Assembly: GCA_028292625.1 (NCBI GenBank)
Contig: JAQGLY010000088.1
Span: 1-43,586, forward strand
From: Herbaspirillum sp.
GTDB lineage: Bacteria > Pseudomonadota > Gammaproteobacteria > Burkholderiales > Burkholderiaceae_D
Length of the DNA stretch: 43,586 nucleotides
Direction of reading: 5' to 3'
The notes below the pieces were generated by a model. The model saw only the letters and a list, made by a program, of their open reading frames with translations, was not told the origin of the DNA and did no database searches. Shown piece after piece: positions 1 through 8,289 of the stretch; the first letter of the stretch is position 1; each line of letters begins with the position of its first letter. A program made the position numbers and the translations under genes.

Positions 1-1
1 T

Positions 2-712
2 CCTTCCGCGCAGCCGGCCAGGCCGCCGGCCGCCGCACCGGCCCGATCCGCGGCGCCGGCGCCGGCGCCCGCGATGGATCCGCAATCATCGAGCGCGCCG
101 CCGCCATGGGAGCAGGAAGCTCCGCCGTGGGAACGCGGCGATGCCGAGCCTTCGACGGCCGAATCCCGTACGGAAGCACGGCCCGCCGCCCGGCAAACGC
201 CGGTCTCCGCGCCAGCGCCTGCGGCTATCGCGGCTGCTGCGCCCCCGGCCGCGGCCGAGCCGCAAACCTTCGCCCCGGCCGATCCCGAGGCCGAAAAAAA
301 TATCCTGCGCATCGCCGCCGATCTGAACTGGGACGGCGGCTGGCCGGCGCTGGCGATCGCCTTGCCGTTGCGCGGTGTCGCGCATCAGTTGGCGCGTCAC
401 AGCCAATTGTGCCGCTGCGACGATAGCGTCGGCAATGCGCTGACGTTCGGTTTCCGGATTCCGTACGAAAATCTGTGCGCGGCCGGCAGCGTCGACAAGC
501 TGGGCGCGGCGCTGACCGAGCGCTTCGGCAAGCCCGTCCGCATCGAAGTTGAAGTTGGGGCGGTGCAATTGACCGCCGACATTCTGGCGCAGGCGGAGCA
601 GGCGGCGCGGCAGCGCGACGCCGAACAACGCGTCAATGCCGATCCGTTTCTGCAGACGCTGATGCGCGAATTCGGCGCGACGGTGGCGCAGGAATCCATC
701 CGGCCGGCCTGA
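2..712 (+). CDS. dnaX: DNA polymerase III subunit gamma/tau, C-terminal part
   Basis: This is the 3' end of dnaX; the gene enters from the left edge in frame 2, so the ATPase/clamp-loader domains I–III are outside the window. The visible part begins with an Ala/Pro-rich flexible linker, which in tau joins the clamp loader to the C-terminal domains. A folded C-terminal region of about 140 residues follows, beginning near ADPEAEKNILRIAADLNWDG and ending in LMREFGATVAQESIRPA. In tau this region contacts the polymerase alpha subunit and the DnaB helicase. Identity is supported by the order dnaX–ybaB–recR, which is conserved across proteobacteria. An internal ATG at 74 is not the start. No programmed frameshift site can be judged because that part of the gene is missing. 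Confidence 0.9.
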   Translation, partial: PSAQPARPPAAAPARSAAPAPAPAMDPQSSSAPPPWEQEAPPWERGDAEPSTAESRTEARPAARQTPVSAPAPAAIAAAAPPAAAEPQTFAPADPEAEKNILRIAADLNWDGGWPALAIALPLRGVAHQLARHSQLCRCDDSVGNALTFGFRIPYENLCAAGSVDKLGAALTERFGKPVRIEVEVGAVQLTADILAQAEQAARQRDAEQRVNADPFLQTLMREFGATVAQESIRPA

Positions 713-765
713 TGCGCCCGTTTTACCCAAATTTGTTTAACCGATATTGATATAGGAGCAGCATC

Positions 766-1092
766 ATGATGAAGGGACAACTTGCAGGACTGATGAAGCA
801 GGCGCAAGCCATGCAGGACAACATGAAGAAGGCGCAGGACGAACTCGCCAACATCGACGTCGAAGGCGTGTCCGGCGCCGGGATGGTGAAAGTCGTGATG
901 AGCTGCAAGAACGATGTCAAACGCGTATCGATCGATCCGTCGCTGCTCAGCGACGACAAGGATATGCTGGAAGACCTGGTCGCGGCCGCATTCAACGATG
1001 CGGTGCGCAAGGCGGAAGCGACGTCGCAGGAGAAAATGTCCGGCCTGACCGCCGGCATGCCAATGCCTCCCGGTTTCAAATTGCCCTTTTAA
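766..1092 (+). CDS. ybaB: YbaB/EbfC family nucleoid-associated protein
   Basis: A 108-residue protein of the YbaB/EbfC family, small dimeric DNA-binding proteins that associate with the nucleoid. Family hallmarks are the N-terminal helix rich in Met, Gln and Lys (GLMKQAQAMQDNMKKAQDEL) and the end TAGMPMPPGFKLPF. The length matches the usual 100–110 residues. An AGGAG at 752–756 precedes two adjacent ATG codons (766 and 769); the first is used here but either is possible. It lies 53 bases after dnaX and is followed 59 bases later by the YciI-like gene, in the conserved dnaX–ybaB–recR cluster. Confidence 0.93.
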   Translation: MMKGQLAGLMKQAQAMQDNMKKAQDELANIDVEGVSGAGMVKVVMSCKNDVKRVSIDPSLLSDDKDMLEDLVAAAFNDAVRKAEATSQEKMSGLTAGMPMPPGFKLPF

Positions 1093-1151
1093 CGACACTC
1101 TGCCGCAAAGTTGCAGAGCCATATCAGCACTCACCTCAAGGGGAGGCGGAC

Positions 1152-1451
1152 GTGTTCATTATCTCGATAACTTACATCAAATCGGCGGGGGAGATCGATG
1201 CACTGTTGACTGCGCGTCGTCAATATTTAAAAGAGCATTTCGCCAATGGAACCTTCCTGATGTCGGGACGCAAGGTGCCACGCAACGGCAGCGTCATTCT
1301 GGCGGATGGGGGCGATCGCGCCGACATCGAGGCGATCGTGCAGGAAGATCCCTTCTTCATCGGCGACGTGGCGACGTATGAGATCACGGAGTTTGTCCCG
1401 TCGATGACGACCGAATTGTTGTCCGCCTTCCGCCCTACCGAGAAAAATTGA
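1152..1451 (+). CDS. YciI-like protein
   Basis: A 99-residue protein resembling the YciI family, a small ferredoxin-like alpha/beta fold. Visible features are the N-terminal strand FIISITYIK, the helix with RRQYLKEHFANGTFLMSGRK, and the turn GGDRADIEAIVQEDPFF typical of the family (residues about 50–70). The start is GTG at 1152, chosen because GGGGAGG lies just upstream (about 1139–1145). Its stop codon overlaps the TTG start of recR as TTGA, so the two are probably translationally coupled. This gene sits between ybaB and recR, which are directly adjacent in many proteobacteria. The biochemical role is not known from the sequence; YciI relatives have been proposed to be enzymes. Confidence 0.82.
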   Translation: MFIISITYIKSAGEIDALLTARRQYLKEHFANGTFLMSGRKVPRNGSVILADGGDRADIEAIVQEDPFFIGDVATYEITEFVPSMTTELLSAFRPTEKN

Positions 1452-2044
1452 AAACGCCTTCCAGTCTTGCCTTCCTTACCGAATCGCTCCGCATCCTGCC
1501 CGGCATCGGGCCCAAATCGGCGCAGCGCATCGCCTATCATTTATTGCAGCACGACCGCGCCGGCGCCGCGCAGCTCAGCCGCGCGCTGCTGCAGGCGACC
1601 GAAGCGATCCGCCACTGCGCGATGTGCAATACGTTTACCGAACACGATATCTGCGAAACCTGCGCGGACCCGCAACGCGACGCCTCCCTGCTGTGCGTGG
1701 TGGAAACGCCGACCGATCAGATCATGATCGAGCAGACGCTGACGTTCAAGGGCCTGTATTTCGTGCTGATGGGGCATTTGTCGCCGCTGGACGGAGTCGG
1801 CCCCAAGGACATCCACCTGGAAAAACTGATTGCGCGCGCCACCGACGGGGTGGTGAGCGAAGTCGTGCTGGCGACCAATTTCACCAATGAAGGCGAAGCG
1901 ACCGCGCATTACATCAGCGAAACCATGAAAGCGCGCGGTCTGAAAGTGAGCCGGCTGGCGCGCGGCGTGCCGGTCGGCGGAGAACTCGAATACGTGGACG
2001 CGGGCACGATTGCCCGCGCAATGCTGGACCGGCGCGCGACATAA
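1448..2044 (+). CDS. recR: Recombination mediator protein RecR
   Basis: A 198-residue RecR, the DNA-gap-repair partner of RecF and RecO in the RecFOR pathway that loads RecA on SSB-coated DNA. The N-terminal helix-hairpin-helix is visible at LPGIGPKSAQRIAYHLL (residues 17–33). A four-cysteine zinc site is at C57, C60, C69 and C72 (CAMC…CETC). The Toprim domain follows, beginning LLCVVETPTDQIMIEQ. The length is the family norm. The start is TTG at 1448, overlapping the stop of the upstream YciI-like gene (TTGA). With this start the protein begins KTPSSLAFLTESLRILPGIG, as expected for RecR. No strong independent Shine-Dalgarno is seen, which fits coupled translation. Confidence 0.96.
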   Translation: MKTPSSLAFLTESLRILPGIGPKSAQRIAYHLLQHDRAGAAQLSRALLQATEAIRHCAMCNTFTEHDICETCADPQRDASLLCVVETPTDQIMIEQTLTFKGLYFVLMGHLSPLDGVGPKDIHLEKLIARATDGVVSEVVLATNFTNEGEATAHYISETMKARGLKVSRLARGVPVGGELEYVDAGTIARAMLDRRAT

Positions 2045-2133
2045 GCGCAAGATGCAGCGCCGCCGCACCAAAAAAGATTCAAACAAGCCGGCGCATGACC
2101 GGCGGACATATCAAATCCAATCAGGAGACAATA

Positions 2134-3171
2134 ATGAAAATCAGTTGGAAAAAAATAGCAATCGCATTCGGCCTGTTTCTGTTCGGTTATTTCAGCTTTA
2201 ATCCTCCGTCGTTCGCCCAAACCATAGAAAAGCCCAAACTGGCGATCGCGGTGGGCGGTAAAAACCTGCTTTACTATCTGCCGCTGACCATCGCCGAGCA
2301 ACTCGGTTATTTCAAGGATGAAGGTCTGCAGGTCGAGATATCCGATTTCGCCGGCGGCGCCAAGGCCTTGCAGGCCCTGGTCGGCGGCAGCGCCGATGTG
2401 GTTTCCGGCGCTTTCGAACATACGATCAATATGCAGGCCAAGGGGCAGCACATCCGCGCCTTCGTGCTGCAGGGCCGGGCACCGCAGATCGTGCTGGCCG
2501 TGTCCAATAAAACCATGCCTGGCTACAAGACCGTCGCCGATCTGAAAGGCAAAAAAATCGGCGTATCGGCGCCGGGCTCATCGACCAGCATGATGGCCAG
2601 TTTCGTGCTGGCCAAGGGGGGCCTGAAACCGGGCGATGTCTCGTTTATCGGCGTGGGCACATCGGCCGGCGCCATCTCGGCAATACGTTCCGGCCAGATC
2701 GACGCGATCGCGAATCTGGATCCGCTGATCACAATGCTGCAGGAGCATGACGAAATCAAGGTGGTGTCGGATACCCGCACCCTGAAAGACACCAACGAGG
2801 TCTTCGGCGGTCCGATGCCGGCCGCGACGCTGTACGCATCCGAAGACTTCATCCGCAAATATCCGAATACCACGCAGGCGCTGACCAACGCGATGGTGCG
2901 CGCCTTGCGCTGGCTGCAGAAGGCGGGTCCTTCGGACATCGTCAAGGCCGTGCCCGAAAGCTATCTGCTGGGCGACCGCGCGCTGTACATCGATGCATTC
3001 AACAAGGTCAAGGAAGCGATTTCGCCGGACGGCCAGTTTCCGGAGGGCGGGCCCGCCGTCGCGCTGAAGACTCTTCAGGCCTTCGAACCGGAGATCGCCG
3101 CGGCGAAAATCGATTTGTCGCAAACCTATACCAACGAGTTCGTCAAAAAGGCCGACGCCAAATACAAATAA
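2134..3171 (+). CDS. ABC transporter substrate-binding protein, NMT1/SsuA type (system 1)
   Basis: A 345-residue periplasmic binding protein of the NMT1/THI5/SsuA group, whose members bind nitrate, sulfonates, taurine, pyrimidine precursors or related small organic ligands. A signal peptide is clear: lysines at 2–7, a hydrophobic core (IAIAFGLFLFGYFSF) and likely cleavage after SFA (residue 28). Family signatures include YYLPLTIAEQLGYFKDEGLQ and LKGKKIGVSAPGSSTSMM. The start is ATG 2134, with AGGAG at 2123–2127; an in-frame ATG at 2095 would add residues before the signal peptide and lacks a site. It is the first gene of a three-gene transporter set. Its C-terminus (LSQTYTNEFV) is nearly the same as that of the second binding protein at 23552, showing that they are paralogs. 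The ligand cannot be stated. Confidence 0.9.
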   Translation: MKISWKKIAIAFGLFLFGYFSFNPPSFAQTIEKPKLAIAVGGKNLLYYLPLTIAEQLGYFKDEGLQVEISDFAGGAKALQALVGGSADVVSGAFEHTINMQAKGQHIRAFVLQGRAPQIVLAVSNKTMPGYKTVADLKGKKIGVSAPGSSTSMMASFVLAKGGLKPGDVSFIGVGTSAGAISAIRSGQIDAIANLDPLITMLQEHDEIKVVSDTRTLKDTNEVFGGPMPAATLYASEDFIRKYPNTTQALTNAMVRALRWLQKAGPSDIVKAVPESYLLGDRALYIDAFNKVKEAISPDGQFPEGGPAVALKTLQAFEPEIAAAKIDLSQTYTNEFVKKADAKYK

Positions 3172-3191
3172 CAATTTGAGACCGCATCGCC

Positions 3192-4001
3192 ATGACGCCT
3201 GCTCTGCTGCTGGATAATATCGCTTGCACCTTTATCTCGAAAGACGACCGTTCGCAACGCTATACGGCCGTCGCCGACACCACGCTGGCCGTCGCACCGG
3301 GCGAATTCGTTTCCGTGGTCGGCCCGACCGGTTGCGGCAAATCGACCCTGTTGAACGTGGCTGCCGGCCTGACCCAGCCGTCCACCGGCGAAGTGCGCGT
3401 GTTCGGCCAGCCGCTGGACGGCATCAACCGGCGCGCCGGCTACATGTTCCAGGCAGAGGCGCTGATGCCATGGCGCAGCGCGCTGCAAAACGTGGCCGCC
3501 GGCTTGCAGTATCGCGGCATGGCTGACGCCGACGCGCGTGAATCGGCCGAGCAATGGCTGGCGCGCGTGGGGCTGCAGGGTTTCGGCGACCGTTATCCGC
3601 ACCAGTTGTCCGGCGGCATGCGCAAACGGGTGGCGCTGGCGCAAACGCTGGTGCTGGACCCCGACATCATTTTGATGGACGAACCGTTTTCGGCGCTCGA
3701 TGTCCAGACCCGGCAGTTGATGGAAAACGAAGTGCTGGATTTATGGAACGCCAAAAAGAAAGCGGTGCTGTTCATCACGCATGACCTGGACGAAGCGATT
3801 GCGATGTCGGATCGGGTGATCGTGCTGTCGGCCGGCCCGGCCACGCATCCTATCGGCGAATTCGCGATCGACCTGGCGCGTCCGCGCGACGTTGCCGAAA
3901 TCCGTACCGATCCGCGCTTCGTCGAATTGCACAAGCAGATCTGGCACGTGCTGCGCGATGAAGTGCTCAAGGGGTATCAACAGCAACGGCGCGTGGCGTA
4001 A
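3192..4001 (+). CDS. ABC transporter ATP-binding protein (system 1)
   Basis: A 269-residue ATPase of the SsuB/TauB/NrtD type that powers the importer encoded by its neighbours at the cytoplasmic membrane. Visible motifs are Walker A GPTGCGKS at residues 44–51, the Q-loop in AGYMFQAEALMPWRS, the ABC signature LSGGMRKRVALAQ, Walker B IILMDEPFSALD and the switch histidine in FITHDLDEAI. The gene starts 20 bases after the binding protein stop and the permease begins 9 bases after its own stop, so the three form one operon. It aligns closely along its whole length with the ATPase at 24625. Confidence 0.95.
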   Translation: MTPALLLDNIACTFISKDDRSQRYTAVADTTLAVAPGEFVSVVGPTGCGKSTLLNVAAGLTQPSTGEVRVFGQPLDGINRRAGYMFQAEALMPWRSALQNVAAGLQYRGMADADARESAEQWLARVGLQGFGDRYPHQLSGGMRKRVALAQTLVLDPDIILMDEPFSALDVQTRQLMENEVLDLWNAKKKAVLFITHDLDEAIAMSDRVIVLSAGPATHPIGEFAIDLARPRDVAEIRTDPRFVELHKQIWHVLRDEVLKGYQQQRRVA

Positions 4002-4010
4002 AACAAGAAT

Positions 4011-4862
4011 ATGTGGAATCTGATCAAACCTAAACGAAGCAATCTGCGCGTCTGGCAAATTCTGGTGCTGCTGGCGTTTTTGCTGCTGTGGCATGCCGCC
4101 ACGCGCAATCAGAAAACCGCGTTCTTTTTCGGCGAGCCGCTGAAAGTGGCGCTGCGCATCTGGCAGTGGTTCACCGTCGGTTCCGGATCGCTGGAAGTCG
4201 GCATCGGCGACTGGACCTGGTTTACGCTGCAATTCCCGGCCGAAATTTATTCGCACCTGCTGGTGACGCTGTGCGAAACCATGCTGGCTTTCGGCATCGG
4301 CACGGCGCTCGGTCTGGGCACGGGTTTATGGCTGGCGCTATCGCCGCTGAGCTCGGCCATTCTGGATCCCTATATCAAGGCGGCCAATTCGATGCCGCGC
4401 GTGATTCTGGCGCCGATCTTTGCGATGTGGTTTGGCTTGGGCATCTGGTCCAAGGTGGCGCTGGCGGTGACGCTGGTGTTTTTCATCGTGTTCTTCAACG
4501 TCTATCAGGGCGTCAGGGAAGTCAGCCCGGTGGTGCTGGCGAACGCCCGCATGCTGGGCGCCAATGCGCGGCAATTGTTGCGCACCGTGTACCTGCCGTC
4601 GGCCACGTCCTGGGTGTTTTCCAGCCTGCATACGTCGGTCGGGCTGGCGTTCGTCGGCGCGATCGTCGGCGAATACCTGGGGTCGGCGCGCGGCGTCGGC
4701 TATCTGATTCTGCAGGCCGAGGGCGCCTTCGATGTGAATACCGTGTTCGCCGGCATCGTGGTGCTGACGGCGTTCGCGCTGGCGCTCGATACGATGGTCG
4801 GCGCGATCGAAAAACGGCTGATGAAATGGCAGCCCAAATCCGGCGAAACCGAGCGCCTGTAA
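4011..4862 (+). CDS. ABC transporter permease (system 1)
   Basis: A 283-residue inner-membrane permease of the SsuC/TauC/NrtB type. Hydrophobic segments are clear, for example WQILVLLAFLLLW near the N-terminus, a TM in MLAFGIGTALGLGTGLWLAL, and VALAVTLVFFIVFFNVYQ. The cytoplasmic EAA loop that contacts the ATPase is in GVREVSPVVLANARMLGA, followed by PSATSWVFSSLHTSVGLAF. It is the last gene of the set and ends 36 bases before the convergent tal stop. No good terminator is visible between them. The permease at 25498 is its paralog. Confidence 0.93.
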   Translation: MWNLIKPKRSNLRVWQILVLLAFLLLWHAATRNQKTAFFFGEPLKVALRIWQWFTVGSGSLEVGIGDWTWFTLQFPAEIYSHLLVTLCETMLAFGIGTALGLGTGLWLALSPLSSAILDPYIKAANSMPRVILAPIFAMWFGLGIWSKVALAVTLVFFIVFFNVYQGVREVSPVVLANARMLGANARQLLRTVYLPSATSWVFSSLHTSVGLAFVGAIVGEYLGSARGVGYLILQAEGAFDVNTVFAGIVVLTAFALALDTMVGAIEKRLMKWQPKSGETERL

Positions 4863-4898
4863 AGAGACAAGGGCATCGATGCTTGCCTGCCGGCGTGC

Positions 4899-5840
4899 TT
4901 AAGCCTTGCGCAAGCCGTCGATGATGCCTTCCAGCTTGACCGAATCCACTGAAAACGCCCGTATCCCTTCCGCCAGCTTCTCGGTCGCCATCGCATCGTC
5001 GTTGAGCATCAGACGGAAACGTTTCTGATCCAGCGTCAGCTTTTCGATCGGGCTGTCGTGCGCGGCCTGCGGATCCAGCTTGCGCGCCACCGGCGCATCG
5101 CTTTCGGTCAATTGCTGCAGCAGGTCCGGACTCACGGTGAGCAGATCGCAACCCGCCAGCTCCACAATCTGCGAGGTATTGCGGAAACTGGCGCCCATTA
5201 CTTCGGTGGCATAGCCGAATTTGCGGTAATAGCTGTAAATCCGTTTCACCGATTGCACGCCCGGATCGTCGGCGCCGCTGTATTCGGTGTTGTTAGCTTT
5301 TTTATACCAATCGTAAATGCGGCCGACGAACGGCGAAACCAATTGGACGCCCGCGTCGGCGCAGGCGATCGCCTGCGGCAGGCTGAACAGCAGCGTCAGA
5401 TTGCAATGGATGGCTTCGCGCTCCAGCACTTCGGCGGCGCGGATGCCTTCCCAGGTGGAGGCGATCTTGATCAGCACCCGATCGCGCGCAATGCCGGCCG
5501 CCTCATACAGGGCGATCAGCGCGCGGCCCTTGGCGATGGTGCCCTCGGTATCGAATGACAGCCGCGCATCGGTTTCGGTCGACACGCGGCCGGGGATGAT
5601 TTTCAGGATTTCCAGTCCGAAGCCTACCAGCAGCCTATCGATGATCGCTTCGGTGGACAGCGCGGCATGGTCGCGCACGGCTCGTTCGAGCAGGGGTTTA
5701 TAGGCGTCTTTTTGCACCGCCTTCAAAATCAGCGACGGATTGGTCGTCGCGTCCCGCGGCGTATAGGCCTGCATGCTCTGAAAGTCGCCGGTATCGGCCA
5801 CGATGGTGGTGAATTGCTTCAGTTGCTCGAGTTGGTTCAT
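4899..5840 (-). CDS. tal: Transaldolase
   Basis: A 313-residue class I transaldolase of the TalB type. It interconverts sedoheptulose 7-phosphate plus glyceraldehyde 3-phosphate and erythrose 4-phosphate plus fructose 6-phosphate in the cytoplasm. The N-terminal TTNPSLILKA and the Schiff-base lysine at residue 125 in RVLIKIASTWEG are both present, as is ISPFVGRI-like VSPFVGRIYDWYKK. The length matches the family. It is the last gene of the minus-strand block pgi–zwf–hexR–tal, 87 bases after hexR. With rpiA at 40466 it covers part of the non-oxidative pentose phosphate pathway. Confidence 0.96.
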   Translation of the reverse strand: MNQLEQLKQFTTIVADTGDFQSMQAYTPRDATTNPSLILKAVQKDAYKPLLERAVRDHAALSTEAIIDRLLVGFGLEILKIIPGRVSTETDARLSFDTEGTIAKGRALIALYEAAGIARDRVLIKIASTWEGIRAAEVLEREAIHCNLTLLFSLPQAIACADAGVQLVSPFVGRIYDWYKKANNTEYSGADDPGVQSVKRIYSYYRKFGYATEVMGASFRNTSQIVELAGCDLLTVSPDLLQQLTESDAPVARKLDPQAAHDSPIEKLTLDQKRFRLMLNDDAMATEKLAEGIRAFSVDSVKLEGIIDGLRKA

Positions 5841-5927
5841 GATCGACGCACCGGTAATGAAAGGGAAGTGTTCAAACTGAGATTGTACCCGCGGCGCAAG
5901 GCAGGCCGGAAGCCGGCCAATGCCCGG

Positions 5928-6785
5928 TCAGCGGAAAAAGGAATCGAATTGCATATCGTATTTTTGCAATGCCTTTTGCGCATTCTGCATTTTCTTGCGG
6001 AATTCCGGACCGCGCCGCAAGGCCAGTCCGACCGCCAGAATGTCGATCACGACCAGATGCGCGAGCCGGGCCGAAATCGGGGTATACGGATCGGTATTGA
6101 AACTCAGATCGATAGGCACCAGCACCGTCGCCAATTCCGACAACGGCGTGCCGGAAGGCCCGATGACGATGATGTCGGCGCCGCCCTTGCGCGCCAGTTG
6201 CACGCTGCGCAGCAGCGCCGCATTGCCGCCGCGCTGCGAAATCGCCACCACCGCGTCGCCCCGGGTCAACAGCGACGCCGCGATGCAATGGATATGCGGA
6301 TCCGAATATGCCACCGTCGGCACGCCGGAGCGGAAAAACTTGTGCTGTGCATCGTTGGCGACGATGCCGGACGTGCCCTGCCCGTAGAATTCGATTTTGT
6401 GGGCCAGGGCCAGCACGTCCAGCGCGCGCTGCACCGCGTCCGGATTCAGATGGTTGCGCAGTTCCAGCAGCGTATTGATCGAACGGCTGCAAATCTTGGC
6501 GCACAGATCGGACACCAGATCGTCCTGCGCCGGCGATTCATTGGCGCCGGGCAAGGCCAGCGCCAGGCTCTGCGCCAGCTTGAGCTTGAAGTCGTGCCAG
6601 CCTTCATAGCCGACGGTGCGGCAAAACCGGATCACCGTCGGTTCGGACACATGTGCATTGCGCGCCAGGGCGGTGAGGTTTTCCGATAGCGCCAGTTGCG
6701 GATTGGTCAGGATCGTCACCGCCACTTTTTTTTCCGATTTGGAAAGAAGGTCCAGATTGCTACGGATTGCGTCTAGCAGCATCAT
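5928..6785 (-). CDS. hexR: RpiR-family transcriptional regulator HexR
   Basis: A 285-residue RpiR-family regulator. The N-terminal helix-turn-helix spans about residues 35–60 (LTALARNAHVSEPTVIRFCR). A C-terminal SIS sugar-phosphate domain follows, with IEFYGQGTSGIVANDAQHKF and VVAISQRGGN. In proteobacteria HexR represses glucose-catabolic genes (zwf, edd, eda, pgi and others) and is released by 2-keto-3-deoxy-6-phosphogluconate. Placement two bases after the zwf stop and beside pgi, zwf and tal strongly favours this role. Two ATG codons are adjacent (6785 and 6782). Likely operators are the palindromes at 10037–10051 and 10189–10203 in the pgi/edd intergenic region. If both are real, HexR also controls its own operon. 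Confidence 0.9.
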   Translation of the reverse strand: MMLLDAIRSNLDLLSKSEKKVAVTILTNPQLALSENLTALARNAHVSEPTVIRFCRTVGYEGWHDFKLKLAQSLALALPGANESPAQDDLVSDLCAKICSRSINTLLELRNHLNPDAVQRALDVLALAHKIEFYGQGTSGIVANDAQHKFFRSGVPTVAYSDPHIHCIAASLLTRGDAVVAISQRGGNAALLRSVQLARKGGADIIVIGPSGTPLSELATVLVPIDLSFNTDPYTPISARLAHLVVIDILAVGLALRRGPEFRKKMQNAQKALQKYDMQFDSFFR

Positions 6786-6787
6786 GC

Positions 6788-8260
6788 TCAGACTTCGGGG
6801 AAGGCTTCTTCACGCCATTGCAGGCCGTCGCGGCCGATCAGCGCGCTGGCCGCCGCCGGACCCCAGGTGCCGGCGGTATACGGGAGAGGGTCGCTTTCTT
6901 CCCGTTCCCAATAATTGAGGATAGGCTCCACCCATTCCCAGGCCGCTTCCAGTTCGTCGCTGCGCATGAACAGCGTCAACTGGCCGCGCAGGATGTCCAG
7001 GAGCAGACGTTCGTACGCATCCATGCGCGCCATCTTGAAGGTTTCGCGGAAATCCAGCTCCAGTTCGACCGGTTTCAGGCGCATGCCGTCGCCCGGCGTT
7101 TTCGCCATCAGATTCAAATGCAGGCCTTCGTCCGGCTGCAGCCGGATCACCAGGCAGTTCGGCGTGTCCCCGCCGCCGGATTGATTGAAGATCGAATGCG
7201 GCACCGGTTTGAAGCGTACCACGATCTCGGCCAGTTGATCGGCCATCCGCTTGCCGGTGCGCAGATAGAACGGCACGCCGGCCCAGCGCCAGGTATCGAC
7301 CTCGGCTTTGAGCGCGACGAAGGTTTCGGTGCGCGATTCCGGATCGGCGTCCGGTTCCTTGCGGTAGCCCGGCACCGCCGAGCCTTCCACATGGCCGGCG
7401 CGGTACTGGCCGCGTACCAGATTGGAAACCAGCGTGGTGCGGGTAAACGGTTTCAGCGACCGCAATACCTTGAGCTTTTCGTCACGCACCGCGTCGGCGT
7501 CGGTGGTGATCGGTGGCTCCATCGCGACGATGCACAGCAATTGCAGCAAGTGATTTTGCAGCATGTCGCGCAACGCGCCGGAGTCATCGTAGTAGCCGCT
7601 GCGGCCGCCCACGCCGAGCTGTTCGGCGATGGTGATCTGCACGTCGGAAATCCATTCGCGGCGCCACAGCGGTTCGAACAGCACATTGCCGAAGCGCAGC
7701 GCCAGCAGATTCTGCACCGCTTCCTTGCCGAGATAATGATCGATGCGGAAAATCTGCGATTCGGCGAAGACGCTGCCGACCTGGGCATTGATCGCCTTCG
7801 CGCTGGCCAGATCGCGTCCCAGCGGTTTTTCCAGCACCACGCGCGAGGTAGGCGTCACCAGTCCGGCGGCCGCCAGGTTTTTGCATATGCCGGCGAACAG
7901 GTCGGACGGCGTGGCCAGATAGAACACGTGCGCGATGGCCGGATCGGAGCGCATGGCCTCGGCCAGCGCCCGGTAGCCGTCGGCTTTTTTCGCATCCAGC
8001 GACACGTAGACGATGCGCTGGCAAAAGCGCTGCCAGACCGCCGGTTCCACCGCCGAATGGGCGATATTGGGCAGCGCTTTCTGTTCCATCACGGCGACGA
8101 ACGCCGAGGTTTCGACGTGATCGCGGCCGATGCACAGAATGCGGCCGCCGGCCGGCAGATCGCCGGCGCGGTCGCGCGCGTAAAGCGCAGGCAATAATTT
8201 ACGCATGGAGAGGTCGCCGGTGCCGCCGAATAAAACCAGATCGAAATCGCTGATAGTCAT
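6788..8260 (-). CDS. zwf: Glucose-6-phosphate 1-dehydrogenase
   Basis: A 490-residue glucose-6-phosphate dehydrogenase that oxidises glucose 6-phosphate to 6-phosphogluconolactone with NAD(P)+. The dinucleotide-binding N-terminus is VLFGGTGDLSMRKLLPALY. The active-site signature RIDHYLGKEAVQN is intact, and FYLRTGKRM is present downstream. The start ATG at 8260 gives MTISDFDLVLFGGTGDL, the usual family N-terminus and length. A longer in-frame extension exists upstream but would overlap pgi. It lies 29 bases after pgi and two bases before hexR, so these form one operon. No lactonase (pgl) is present between zwf and edd, so that step must be encoded elsewhere. Confidence 0.96.
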   Translation of the reverse strand: MTISDFDLVLFGGTGDLSMRKLLPALYARDRAGDLPAGGRILCIGRDHVETSAFVAVMEQKALPNIAHSAVEPAVWQRFCQRIVYVSLDAKKADGYRALAEAMRSDPAIAHVFYLATPSDLFAGICKNLAAAGLVTPTSRVVLEKPLGRDLASAKAINAQVGSVFAESQIFRIDHYLGKEAVQNLLALRFGNVLFEPLWRREWISDVQITIAEQLGVGGRSGYYDDSGALRDMLQNHLLQLLCIVAMEPPITTDADAVRDEKLKVLRSLKPFTRTTLVSNLVRGQYRAGHVEGSAVPGYRKEPDADPESRTETFVALKAEVDTWRWAGVPFYLRTGKRMADQLAEIVVRFKPVPHSIFNQSGGGDTPNCLVIRLQPDEGLHLNLMAKTPGDGMRLKPVELELDFRETFKMARMDAYERLLLDILRGQLTLFMRSDELEAAWEWVEPILNYWEREESDPLPYTAGTWGPAAASALIGRDGLQWREEAFPEV

Positions 8261-8289
8261 AGAAATAAAATGTTGAGGTTGCGGTGAAG

